DNA of 64,000 nucleotides from G020348185 sp964525045 (GTDB taxonomy: Bacteria > Nitrospirota > Nitrospiria > Nitrospirales > UBA8639). A program made the translations under genes and the position numbers. Positions 46,163 to 54,794 of the stretch are shown here, piece after piece. The stretch's first letter is position 1. Each line of letters opens with the position of its first letter. The notes under the pieces were generated by a model, which saw nothing but the letters and a program-made list of their open reading frames with translations, had not been told where the DNA came from and did not search any database. The DNA is taken from NCBI GenBank assembly GCA_964525045.1, contig CAZGFD010000002.1:220223-284222 (forward strand). Reading direction: 5' to 3'.

Positions 46163-46975
46163 TTAGCAGGATCCTCGGACTCTCAAGATTGCGTGGGTCA
46201 CGGTGATGAATTCTTTTACGGTGAGAGTCTCCGCACGACGCTTGGCATCGATGTTCGCTTGGGTAAATGCGCATTGAATTTCATGAAGGGGGAACCCTGC
46301 ATCACGCATCGAGTTCGAGAGGATTTTTCTTCTGTGAGAAAACGCCGCCCGCACAATTTGACCAAACAATTTCGCTTCGGTATCAGCAATCGCTTCACAT
46401 CTCCTCACATCTATTCGTACCACCGCAGAATCGACTTTTGGAGAAGGCCTGAAGCACGAGTTGGGCACCTGAAACGCCAGACGCACATCAGCTATGTATT
46501 GGAGTAAAACCGACAGCACTCCATAGTCACGAGTTCCGACCGGCGCGACTAATCTTCTGGCGACCTCTAATTGAAGGGTCAGAACCATTCGCCGGATGTG
46601 ATTTCTGGCCTCGAGGAATTGAAAAAGAAGAGGAGTTGAAATGTTATAGGGAAGGTTCGCGACTATCACCGTCCCCGGTGGCAAGGTCGCATAGGGAAAT
46701 TTTAACGCATCTCCATGTATGACTTCGAGGTTTGAACTGTGAGCCAAAGCATGCGTTAAATAGTCGACCATTCTTTTGTCCCTTTCGATCGCCCAAACCT
46801 TTGCGACTTTCTGGCACAGTGCGGCCGTTAATATTCCCCGGCCAGGCCCAATTTCCATTACTGTCTCGTGAGGGTGAAGGTCCGCAAGGGTAATGATTTT
46901 CTTAATGATGTTTGGGTCGATTAAGAAATGTTGCCCCAGCCGTTTTCGGGGAGGGGGAGGGACGGGAGATATCAT
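46163..46975 (-). CDS. rsmA: 16S rRNA dimethyladenosine transferase
   Basis: 270 residues. KRLGQHFLIDPNIIKKI, the SAM motif VMEIGPGRGILTAAL, IERDKRM, GDALKFPY and the catalytic VANLPYNISTPLLF (NLPY) are all present. It dimethylates A1518 and A1519 of 16S rRNA during late 30S assembly. Upstream (46991-47107) lies an inverted pair of ATATCCAA-type repeats. Confidence 0.95.
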   Translation of the reverse strand: MISPVPPPPRKRLGQHFLIDPNIIKKIITLADLHPHETVMEIGPGRGILTAALCQKVAKVWAIERDKRMVDYLTHALAHSSNLEVIHGDALKFPYATLPPGTVIVANLPYNISTPLLFQFLEARNHIRRMVLTLQLEVARRLVAPVGTRDYGVLSVLLQYIADVRLAFQVPNSCFRPSPKVDSAVVRIDVRRCEAIADTEAKLFGQIVRAAFSHRRKILSNSMRDAGFPLHEIQCAFTQANIDAKRRAETLTVKEFITVTHAILRVRGSC

Positions 46976-46990
46976 GGTTTCGAATCAAGA

Positions 46991-47107
46991 GAATATCCAA
47001 TTTCGAACAAGGAATAATGAATATTGAAGGTGAAAAGGCAAGCGGAACAGTGAGCAATCCTCTCCCTACTTCATCATTCGACATTCCTTGTTGGATATTG
47101 GATATTT
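46991..47107. repeat. Inverted pair of ATATCCAAT..AACAAGGAAT motifs
   Basis: The left arm begins AATATCCAATTTCG at 46992, with AACAAGGAAT at 47006-47015. The right arm on the minus strand begins AATATCCAATATCC at 47106 and ends AACAAGGAAT at 47083. The two arms match for nearly 40 bases, including GAATGATGAAG-like ends, with about 66 bases between them. The arms resemble an intergenic motif I remember from unrelated bacterial genomes. It could form a long hairpin between rsmA and the gene to its right. Confidence 0.6.
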
Positions 47108-47136
47108 CTTCATAAGACCAATGAAACTAGGAATTC

Positions 47137-47466
47137 TCAGGTAGAAGGCCCCGGAGGTAGGCCGTTGGTTTGAATTTCTTTAACCAATTTTTTCAGATGG
47201 CGACGGCACATCTCAACATCGTCTGAGAGTTCATCAAAAAGGTCACCGGCTACATAGGACGTTTCGAGCCAGTCTTTGGACAAACGCTTTCCCTGTTCCT
47301 GGCCAATGCGTTCCGTAACCGCCAGGACCACCTGCTTTTTCCATTTCTGAAGACGTTCGTTCCCTTGAACCGCGTTCAGGGCGTTCAGCGCCTCCTGGTG
47401 AATGTTGTCGAGGGATTGAAGTTGTTGGTGTAAAAAATCCAATGCGGATTGCGTACGTTCGGTCAT
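47137..47466 (-). CDS. Small helical protein of unknown function
   Basis: 109 residues, almost entirely alpha-helical with heptad-like spacing (ALDFLHQQLQSLDNIHQEAL, LVKEIQ), so probably a coiled-coil or helical bundle. No signal peptide or motif is seen. It starts 5 bases after the fmt stop, on the same strand, and is probably cotranscribed with fmt. No family recognised. Confidence 0.65.
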   Translation of the reverse strand: MTERTQSALDFLHQQLQSLDNIHQEALNALNAVQGNERLQKWKKQVVLAVTERIGQEQGKRLSKDWLETSYVAGDLFDELSDDVEMCRRHLKKLVKEIQTNGLPPGPST

Positions 47467-47470
47467 TATA

Positions 47471-48433
47471 TCACTCCAAATGAGGTTGACCAGTCAATTT
47501 CATTCCCGGTATCAACCGGTGGCCGGACACAAATTGCGCAACTGGCATTCGTTTTCGATTCGCCGGTTGAATTTCTTCCACTGATAAGAGACCATCCCCA
47601 GTCCTCACCACTAGGCTCTCCTTCCCAACTTTTACAATGGTTCCGGGAGTCTCGTCGGGTGAACCAGTCTCCTCAGGATCGACTAAAGGGGATCCTTTCC
47701 ATATGGTCAGACGTTCTTGCTGGCAAAAGGTGTAGGCACCAGGCCAAGGCGACAGTCCACGAATTCGATTGGCGATTTCAATGGCGTTGCGATCCCAAGG
47801 AAGATTTCCGTCCTCTTTTTTCAACAACGGGGCCATAGTAGCTTTCGAACCGTCCTGAGCAATTGGCGTAATCTTCTGGGAGGTCCACCCCCGCAGTGTT
47901 TCGATTAGTAACCGTCCTCCAATATGCGCCAGACGAAGGGACAATTCCCCGGCCGTCTCGTCAGGATCGATCGGGACAGCCTCCTGCAATAAGATGGCGC
48001 CTGTATCCATGCCTTCATCCATGAGCATGGTCGTAATTCCCGTTTTCGATTCTCCATTGATGATCGCCCATTGGATCGGAGCCGCACCCCGGTAGCGGGG
48101 CAACAGAGACGCATGGACGTTGAGACACCCACGCGGAGGCAGATCAAGAATGATCTTGGGCAAAATTCTCCCAAAGGCGGTCACCACAATCACATCGGGG
48201 TTCCAATGCTCCAACTCCTTTAAGAACGCTGGCTGTTTCATTTTTTCGGGCTGAAGTATTGGCAGACCATGAGAATGAGCCAATTCCTTGACCGGGGAGG
48301 CGCTGAGAGATTGTCCACGCCCTCGAGGTCGGTCCGGCTGGGTCACCACTCCAATGACAGGAAACTCAGAATCCAACAAGGCCTCCAGCGTCGGCACCGA
48401 AAAAGTAGGAGTCCCCATAAATACGATCTGCAT
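47471..48433 (-). CDS. fmt: Methionyl-tRNA formyltransferase
   Basis: 320 residues from the ATG at 48433, after AAGGGA; the frame extends to 48529. Features are VFMGTPTFSVPTLEALL, the VVTAFGRILP strand, LNVHASLLPRYRGAAPIQWA with the catalytic Asn-His, and GITTMLMDEGMDTGAIL. It formylates Met-tRNA for initiation. def is not adjacent in this window. Confidence 0.95.
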   Translation of the reverse strand: MQIVFMGTPTFSVPTLEALLDSEFPVIGVVTQPDRPRGRGQSLSASPVKELAHSHGLPILQPEKMKQPAFLKELEHWNPDVIVVTAFGRILPKIILDLPPRGCLNVHASLLPRYRGAAPIQWAIINGESKTGITTMLMDEGMDTGAILLQEAVPIDPDETAGELSLRLAHIGGRLLIETLRGWTSQKITPIAQDGSKATMAPLLKKEDGNLPWDRNAIEIANRIRGLSPWPGAYTFCQQERLTIWKGSPLVDPEETGSPDETPGTIVKVGKESLVVRTGDGLLSVEEIQPANRKRMPVAQFVSGHRLIPGMKLTGQPHLE

Positions 48434-48675
48434 GACATTTCCCTTACCACCTTCCTTGACTCGAATCAATACACGCTTTCCAGAAGTTTCCTTTTTATTC
48501 AGTAGATTTCTCAACCGGATCGCTCGCACAACGAACCCCGGATATACGTATATTCATTTATCCTTCAAATTGACTCACTCCGAATGCCTATGCTACAAAA
48601 GTTTCTTGGTGAGAAGAATCTTCAGACAGACAAAAGCCAACCGACCAGCACTTCATAGGATAGGAATCTCGTTGT

Positions 48676-49428
48676 ATGGGCGGTCATAGTCATTGGTCGA
48701 CAATTAAGCGGCATAAAGGGGCGCAGGATGCCAAGCGCGGGAAGATCTTTACGCGAGTCATCCGTGAGATTTCGATTGCAGCGCGAGGCGGAGGCGATCC
48801 AGATGGCAACCCGACTCTAAGACAGGCCATCGCCAAGGCCAAGGAAGTGAACATGCCTGCCGATACCGTCAAGCGTGCCATTCAAAGGGGCACCGGGGAA
48901 TTGCCTGGAGTCCACGTGGAGGAATTTACCCTGGAAGGATATGGACCGGGTGGGACGGCCATTTTGTTAGAAGTCGTGACGGACAATCGAAATCGGACTG
49001 TCGCGGAAATCCGAAGCCTGCTCACGAAAAATCACGGGTCGATGGCTGAGGCCGGTGCGGTGGCTTGGCAGTTCCATAAAAAGGGTTTACTCGTGATCAA
49101 TAATGAAAAAGTTGATGAGGACCAACTGCTTTCACTGACTCTGGAGGCTGGAGCCGAGGATGTGAAACATAGTCAGACGTCATTTGAAGTGATCACGTCT
49201 CCCACCGACTTTGAAGCCGTGAAAAAAGCTCTGGAAGACGCAAAAATCGAACCGGACCTGTCCGAAATCACCTTTCTGCCGCAGAATCTAGTCAAACTCG
49301 AGGAAAAGGCTGCGGAGCAAACCCTGAAACTCTTGGAAATCCTTGATGATCACGATGATATCCAAAAAGTTCATGCGAATTTCGACATCCCTGAGGAAAT
49401 CATGAACAAAATGGCATCCGTAGGGTAG
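48676..49428 (+). CDS. yebC: YebC/PmpR-family DNA-binding protein
   Basis: 250 residues. GGHSHWSTIKRHKGAQDAKR is the hallmark N-terminus; YEGYGPGG-like LEGYGPGGTAILLEVVTDN and TVAEIRSLLTKNHGSMAEAG follow. YebC-type proteins act as transcription regulators and, in recent work on relatives, in translation at difficult sequences. Often found upstream of ruvC-ruvA-ruvB; here only ruvA follows, 142 bases away. Confidence 0.93.
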   Translation: MGGHSHWSTIKRHKGAQDAKRGKIFTRVIREISIAARGGGDPDGNPTLRQAIAKAKEVNMPADTVKRAIQRGTGELPGVHVEEFTLEGYGPGGTAILLEVVTDNRNRTVAEIRSLLTKNHGSMAEAGAVAWQFHKKGLLVINNEKVDEDQLLSLTLEAGAEDVKHSQTSFEVITSPTDFEAVKKALEDAKIEPDLSEITFLPQNLVKLEEKAAEQTLKLLEILDDHDDIQKVHANFDIPEEIMNKMASVG

Positions 49429-49570
49429 ATGAGGGCCAATCCAAACTCTAATAGGGCCCCCTGAGGCTCATGACGTTTCCTCTAAACCCAACCTCCACCC
49501 CCTCCATCCTTAAGATTCAAAGCAATCTTCGATTTTTAACCGATCGGTTGCGCCGCCTTGCCATTATCTC

Positions 49571-50182
49571 ATGATCGCGGGACTAAAAGGTCGCCTTATT
49601 AGGAAGTCTCCTTCTCAAGCCATTCTGGATGTCAATGGCGTGGCTTATGACATCCATATTTCTCTCAGCACCTATTTTCAGCTGCCGAAACTTCAGGAAT
49701 TCGCCACACTCCAAATTTCCACCCAATTACGGAATGAATCCATTCAATTATTTGGGTTCCTGACCCTGCAGGAAAAGGATACCTTTACCCTATTAACCGG
49801 CATCACCGGCATTGGACCAAAACTCGCTCTCAGCATTCTCTCAACCTTGAGTGTGAACGACCTTCTTTCCTCCATTCAATCCAATGATATTGACAGATTG
49901 TCTTCGGTTCCTGGAATTGGACGAAAATCCGCAAGTCGAATCACACTCGAATTGAAGGACAAGATTACCCGGCTTCAAGCGGTGGACATGCCACCGGGAG
50001 AACCTCCCAATAATATCTTGTCCAATGAGCTGGAGGAGGATGCCGCGTCAGCTCTACTCAACCTCGGATATCGATCCACTGAGGTAAAAAAAGCCATACA
50101 GCGCAGTCTCCAAAACCACCAGGAAGAGTGGAGTCTGGAGAATCTAATCAGGGAATCGCTGAAAGAACTGGCTAAAGGGTGA
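49571..50182 (+). CDS. ruvA: Holliday junction branch-migration protein RuvA
   Basis: 203 residues. Domain I is an OB-fold (MIAGLKGRLIRKSP, NGVAYDI). Domain II has two helix-hairpin-helix motifs (TGITGIGPKLALSIL and SVPGIGRKSASRITLEL). Domain III is the C-terminal RuvB-binding three-helix unit (about 150-200, ASALLNLGYRSTEVKKAI). It tetramerises on four-way junctions. Neither ruvC nor ruvB flanks it in this window. Confidence 0.94.
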   Translation: MIAGLKGRLIRKSPSQAILDVNGVAYDIHISLSTYFQLPKLQEFATLQISTQLRNESIQLFGFLTLQEKDTFTLLTGITGIGPKLALSILSTLSVNDLLSSIQSNDIDRLSSVPGIGRKSASRITLELKDKITRLQAVDMPPGEPPNNILSNELEEDAASALLNLGYRSTEVKKAIQRSLQNHQEEWSLENLIRESLKELAKG

Positions 50183-50251
50183 CTTGGGGAGGAAGAAACC
50201 GAAGGGGGCAAATAGTCCAGGCGTGGATGGTGAGGCCCGAATCGTCTAAAT

Positions 50252-50277
50252 GGAAACCTGAAACTCGAAACCCGAAA
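50252..50277 (+). repeat. AACCTGAAACTCGAAACCC dispersed repeat
   Basis: GGAAACCTGAAACTCGAAAC followed by CCGAAA. It matches the copies at 25559-25581 and 53015-53035. It lies in the gap between ruvA and the convergent small zinc-ribbon gene. Confidence 0.5.
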
Positions 50278-50288
50278 ATTTACTACAA

Positions 50289-50522
50289 TTACAGGCTTTC
50301 CCGAATCTTCAAACCTTTGTAACCGCTTTCCAAAATTCTTTTAAAAAATCGAAGGACGTCTGCAAGATCCAGCCAAAATCCACAGTTAATACACCTCGCA
50401 TGGAGGCGTTGTGTCCAAACAGAATAATGACGTTCGACCAACATCCGGCCCTGGCATTTGAGACAAGTCATAATCCAGATCAAGAAAGTAGTGAATGAAT
50501 CCTTTGTGCCACCCTCTTCCAT
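50289..50522 (-). CDS. Small zinc-ribbon protein of unknown function
   Basis: About 77 residues from the ATG at 50522 (GGTGGA precedes it; ATG at 50471 would give a 60-residue form beginning MTCLKC). Two Cys pairs, CLKC and CINC, 26 residues apart, suggest a zinc ribbon. The rest is a helix (LADVLRFFKRILESG). No family name can be given. The small membrane protein gene lies upstream on the same strand, 17 bases away. Confidence 0.6.
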   Translation of the reverse strand: MEEGGTKDSFTTFLIWIMTCLKCQGRMLVERHYSVWTQRLHARCINCGFWLDLADVLRFFKRILESGYKGLKIRESL

Positions 50523-50539
50523 TCCACCAATCAATCACA

Positions 50540-50740
50540 TTAGCGAAAACGGTCGAGTATTACCGCTAAACAGCCTGCCAGGAGCCCACCACCGAGAATG
50601 GTGAGTCCTACGCTCAGAATCCCTGGCGTGGAACCAGATGAATACGAATCATAAATGAGGTCTCGCACCCCCCCCTGAACCATGAGGACCGAAAGGGTGG
50701 TGAGAGCTCCCATGCCAAACCACCAAGCAAAAGTGCGCAC
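50540..50740 (-). CDS. Small two-helix membrane protein
   Basis: 66 residues from a GTG at 50740. Two hydrophobic helices (about 4-23 and 41-62) are separated by a polar, Ser/Gly-rich loop. The function is unknown, and expression is inferred only from coding character and the same-strand neighbour (small zinc-ribbon gene 17 bases downstream). Confidence 0.5.
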   Translation of the reverse strand: MRTFAWWFGMGALTTLSVLMVQGGVRDLIYDSYSSGSTPGILSVGLTILGGGLLAGCLAVILDRFR

Positions 50741-51003
50741 GGACTTTTTCGTCGATTTAAGGCCTGATCAAACCAGACTGGCAATCGCACATTATATAGG
50801 GTTGAGACTCTAGCGGAGGGCCTAAGACCTGTCAAGAACAGGTAAGGTAAGGGATTTTAAGGTCGAAAGGGTCCAAGAGCCACGAAAAATTCAACTACAC
50901 AATGGGCGGATCCCAGTGACACGTAGGTCAAAGTTTTCGTTGATTTCTCCGACTCCTTTGCCCTTTGAGCCCCTTTGACTCTTTGACGTTGAGTCTGCCC
51001 GCA

Positions 51004-52161
51004 TTATGACTCAGAAGATGCGTCAGTCGTGGCTCGCGTTCTCAACCCATGATGTAAAAAAATTGACACACTACTGGCGGCGTTGTTCGCAACCGCAATA
51101 CCAGGCTGTTCGCCTCTTTCTGCAGCGACGGTCAGCGAAGTCAGAGCAAACGGGCCATGTGGGGTGGGATAATGCCTAGGAGGGTATTGAAAGGTCCCAT
51201 CCCCTTTTCCGAAAAGTAGGGAAATACTGCCGGATTGGATATTCACGATCGCGACATCCAATACCTTATCGCCATCAAAGTCCTGAGCGATGGCATGATT
51301 CGGCCCCGCATCGCCTCCGGAATCTTGCCCTTCTTGAAACGTTCCGTCCCCATTCCCCAAGAAGACGGTAATCGTATTCATTTGCCCGTTCACGACGAGG
51401 AGATCAAGAATCCGGTCACTATTGAAATCAGCAAAGGAGACGGTGAGGGGTCGTTTCCCGGTCCGATAATCAGTTGGCGATCCGAACGATCCGTCCCCCA
51501 CGCCCAACCAAATGGACACAGCACTACTCATTGGACCACCATTGGTCACTGCCAAATCCAGGTGACCATCTTGATTCAGATCCTTCGTGACAATAGAGGT
51601 CGGCGTATCCCCGTATTCATACAGAGGCCCAAGCCGAAATCGGCCATTGCCCAAACCCAAAAATACTTGCAATTTGTCATTGCGTAACGCCACAACCAAA
51701 TCCGACAATTGATCTTCATTGTAGTCACCATTGGCAATGGCAACGGGAGTCCGGTGAACCGTATACCGACTCCCACGGGTAAACACCCCATTGCCTTCTC
51801 CAAGAAAGATCAACACATGATTGTCACCCGAACACGCCACAGCCAAATCGAAATGCTGGTCTAAATTGAAATCCTCAATCACCAAATTTCTCGGTTCTTG
51901 GCAAGCAGGAAAAGTAACATGTTCTTCAAAACTTCCATCACCTTTCCCAAAAAGAATAGATAAGGAATTTCCGCGAATATTGCTGGTAATCAAATCTGCA
52001 AACCCGTCCGCGTTGAAGTCCTGTGAATTGATGGAGGTTGGATTTTTCCCAACTTGGTAGGTCTTGTACAAATACAAGACGTCTGGAGGAACATAAGATT
52101 CCTGGTTAGGACAACCCAAGAGAAGGGCAAAGAAGAGGGGGAACATTCTGAGAGAAATCAT
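51004..52161 (-). CDS. FG-GAP/VCBS-repeat lipoprotein
   Basis: 385 residues. Signal peptide with lipobox ALLLGC. At least six repeats follow, each with a calcium-binding-like Asp-rich loop of the form DxNxDGxxDL (DFNADGFADL, DLNQDGHLDL, DFDGDKVLDV) and a GxGxGxF turn (GKGDGSFEE, GVGDGSFGS). FG-GAP repeats form beta-propellers, here probably a single propeller on the cell surface or in the periplasm. The ligand is unknown. Confidence 0.88.
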   Translation of the reverse strand: MISLRMFPLFFALLLGCPNQESYVPPDVLYLYKTYQVGKNPTSINSQDFNADGFADLITSNIRGNSLSILFGKGDGSFEEHVTFPACQEPRNLVIEDFNLDQHFDLAVACSGDNHVLIFLGEGNGVFTRGSRYTVHRTPVAIANGDYNEDQLSDLVVALRNDKLQVFLGLGNGRFRLGPLYEYGDTPTSIVTKDLNQDGHLDLAVTNGGPMSSAVSIWLGVGDGSFGSPTDYRTGKRPLTVSFADFNSDRILDLLVVNGQMNTITVFLGNGDGTFQEGQDSGGDAGPNHAIAQDFDGDKVLDVAIVNIQSGSISLLFGKGDGTFQYPPRHYPTPHGPFALTSLTVAAERGEQPGIAVANNAASSVSIFLHHGLRTRATTDASSES

Positions 52162-52477
52162 GGATCCTGTGAAATGGTTGCGCTATACCAGATTTTAAAC
52201 AGAAGGACGACTTTTGGCCCAGGCAATTGAGAAACGTAGGTCTCCTGCACTAGGAAGTGCTGGTTTTAGCAAGAAATGATGGGCAAGTAAACGGTTTCCC
52301 GCGGTTTGGTCAAGGGATAGACTCCCACCTCAAATCCCCAAAAGCTGCCAGGAAACCCTTTTGCCGACTGATTGTCCTGACATCATTTCCAATTCTCGCA
52401 CAAGAAAAACGGCCCCTACTGGAAGACAGGGAAAAGAATGTGTTATAGAATCCTCTCTATTTTCAGAGGAGGCACAA
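52162..52477. other. Intergenic region upstream of a small hypothetical gene
   Basis: 316 bases between the divergent FG-GAP gene and the gene at 52478. The GAGGAGG site just before 52478 is the only clear signal. No promoter or hairpin is convincing. Confidence 0.45.
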
Positions 52478-52795
52478 ATGTCTGACAAGGAAAAGCGCAA
52501 GATTGAACTCACCATGTTCGGGGTCGCCGAAATTCTAAAGTGGTGTATCACAAAAAATAACGGTCGGATTCCCGGGGTGGATACTGAAGTTATTAAGAAA
52601 ATGCAAGCCGCCCTTGCGGAAAAACCAACGGGAGTGGATTACTTCACCTTAGATAAGTTTTGGAAAAAACGAATGGTGTTTGAATTCACGCCAGAAGAAA
52701 TCGCCACAATTGATCGTTGCCTCTATGATATTCCCAATTTTGATGGGGCACAATTGCCACAAATCAGATATAAGTTCTGGCCAGAATCCGCTTGA
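52478..52795 (+). CDS. Small protein of unknown function
   Basis: 105 residues from the ATG at 52478, after AGAGGAGG; the frame begins earlier at 52361 without a start signal. It is a soluble, mostly helical protein: KIELTMFGVAEILKWCITKN, then a DYFTLDKFWKKRMVFEFTPEE stretch and a C-terminal NFDGAQLPQIRYKFW. No family recognised, although the strong ribosome binding site and even codon usage support it as a real gene. Confidence 0.7.
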   Translation: MSDKEKRKIELTMFGVAEILKWCITKNNGRIPGVDTEVIKKMQAALAEKPTGVDYFTLDKFWKKRMVFEFTPEEIATIDRCLYDIPNFDGAQLPQIRYKFWPESA

Positions 52796-53014
52796 CCCAA
52801 TTTCTCTCTATTTTTCTTTCACCTCATATGGCCAAGTAAACACAGTCTCACCCTCACAGAAGGGTAGTTTACCCGTCTGTCCCAAATCTCCTTCCAACGT
52901 AGTTACAATCCCCCTCCCCCGAACCTCTCATGGCTCGAGGTACAAGGGAAAAAAGCCGGCTGAGAGTTGCGAGTCTAAAATTCAATAGGTTCGAGGCTGG
53001 GTTTTTCCTGTCAC

Positions 53015-53035
53015 TTGAAACCTGAAACTTGAATC
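53015..53035 (+). repeat. TTGAAACCTGAAACTTGAATC dispersed repeat
   Basis: Third copy of the AACCTGAAAC-type motif (others at 25559-25581 and 50252-50277). It is followed by a run of T, between the small hypothetical gene and the convergent spermidine-synthase-like gene. Confidence 0.5.
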
Positions 53036-53049
53036 TTTTTTTTGATTTA

Positions 53050-54591
53050 TCATCCCTGTCCTTGAAGAACATCCATGGGAGAGAAATCATCTGTCAAAGT
53101 GATTCCAGGTTCGAAAGAGACAGGGTGATGCGCTTGAAAAAACGTCAACGTTTCAACTGGCAAACGGTTTTGTTGGACAAGGGTGTTCAGTAATTCCTGA
53201 AATGCTTCCCTGTCACGCATTTTGATTACCCCAGGCCCGGCAAAGAAAATCGTGTTCACCGAACCGGATGCGGTCCTCAGCCAGGATGGTCCTGGAACGT
53301 TAAAGGCTTTGATCTCCGGGAAACTGGTACTCATGGTTGAGACAATTGCTTGAGCGCGGCGGACATCAGGAGGCGCACCAGACGACGCAAGATTCACCGC
53401 CACCACCCCCGAGGGGGTGAGATGCGATTCAAGTTCACGATAGAATTCCTGGGTCGTCAAATGAAAAGGAATAAGATGGCGAGCGAAGACGTCGACCCAA
53501 ATCAAGTCATACTGTTCCGATGTGGTGCTAAGGAAGGTGCGAGCATCCTGCACATACACGTGGTGGGTTGAGGGAGCTTTGTAGTCGAAGTACGCTTCAG
53601 CCGCCTTCACCACCGAGGGATCCATCTCAACCACATCAAGTTCTAACCTTGGCCAGAATTCGGCTAACCATTTGGCCAAAGACCCACCTCCATGACCAAG
53701 AATCAATCCCCGATGCGTCTGCTCCGGCAAGGGGAGAGCGGCCATCATGACTTGACTATAGGGAAGGGCCAAATATGTGGGCGCGACTTTCCACATGACG
53801 GCATGGAAAGTATTGTTTAAAATAAGAAACCGAAGTTCTTCCATATCTCTCACTCGTAACTGTTGGTAAGGGCTATCTTCTTGATGAATGGCTGGCGGAA
53901 GAGCTACCACTGGATGAAAACTCGTCCAACCCAGAAAAACCAGTCCAGCAAAAAGGGGGACGAGATACCCTGATCGCAGGCCGGCCATCCACCATGCCCA
54001 CAAGAAACCCAACCCAGAAAGAACCAGACCCAATATAGCGACCAAGGTTCCACTTCCCAACCAAGTTAACAGGTAAAAAGACGTCCCCCAAGTCCCAAAC
54101 AAACTTCCGATTGTCGATATAGCGATCATCCCCCCCGTATGCCGTCCAAGATGCCCCATATCGGCAATCGCCAGGCGCAACAACGCTGGGAGAACCCCAC
54201 TTAATCCAAACGCCGGCACCCCCAATAAGACACTGGCTGCGAGGCAAGGTCCCCAACGAGGATCTTGGGTCCATTGAGAGACGGTAAACACCACAGACTG
54301 CCCGGCCCATGCTAACAAAAGTGTCCAAGCCCCGGACCCCAGCAGCAATACCGTCAGGACAACATAAGGCGAACGCCGGTCGGCTAACCAGCCGCCCGCA
54401 GCATATCCGGTGCTCATGGCGGCTAAAACGACCCCAATCAGCGCTCCCCAGACAAATAACGAGCTTCCAAAGACCGGAGCGAGGAGTCGGCTGCCCAGGA
54501 TTTCAAGTGCCATGACTACAGCCCCCGTGGTGAAGGCCGTCCCAAAGAACCACACACGTGAGGGAGCCCGTTGAGTTGAGGAAGTTTTCAT
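53050..54591 (-). CDS. Fused MFS-like/spermidine synthase-like membrane protein
   Basis: About 513 residues from the ATG at 54591. Residues 1-210 hold several hydrophobic helices of the transporter-like half (VVMALEILGSRLLAPVFGSS). The C-terminal half has the SAM/polyamine-synthase fold: LILGHGGGSLAKWLAEFWP, DVVEMDPSVVKAAEAYF and YVQDARTFLSTTSEQYDLIWVDVFA. The GHGGG element and catalytic Asp are kept. These fused proteins are widespread, but their product (polyamine or another aminopropyl transfer) is not established. Confidence 0.88.
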   Translation of the reverse strand: MKTSSTQRAPSRVWFFGTAFTTGAVVMALEILGSRLLAPVFGSSLFVWGALIGVVLAAMSTGYAAGGWLADRRSPYVVLTVLLLGSGAWTLLLAWAGQSVVFTVSQWTQDPRWGPCLAASVLLGVPAFGLSGVLPALLRLAIADMGHLGRHTGGMIAISTIGSLFGTWGTSFYLLTWLGSGTLVAILGLVLSGLGFLWAWWMAGLRSGYLVPLFAGLVFLGWTSFHPVVALPPAIHQEDSPYQQLRVRDMEELRFLILNNTFHAVMWKVAPTYLALPYSQVMMAALPLPEQTHRGLILGHGGGSLAKWLAEFWPRLELDVVEMDPSVVKAAEAYFDYKAPSTHHVYVQDARTFLSTTSEQYDLIWVDVFARHLIPFHLTTQEFYRELESHLTPSGVVAVNLASSGAPPDVRRAQAIVSTMSTSFPEIKAFNVPGPSWLRTASGSVNTIFFAGPGVIKMRDREAFQELLNTLVQQNRLPVETLTFFQAHHPVSFEPGITLTDDFSPMDVLQGQG

Positions 54592-54794
54592 ACGGATTTG
54601 TCCAGGAGGCAAAGGGAAAGGATGCTAAAGCAACGATCAGTGGGTGTCAATTCGGAGGATATGGATAAACAGAAAAAGTAAGGACTTAGTAACCTGGCCG
54701 AATGTCGAGCGCGACGCAAAGCCCTAGGATTTCAACCCTGGAAGATTTTGTCGTTTATAGATTCCTGCCTAGGGTTTAGCTACAATCCTGTTGA

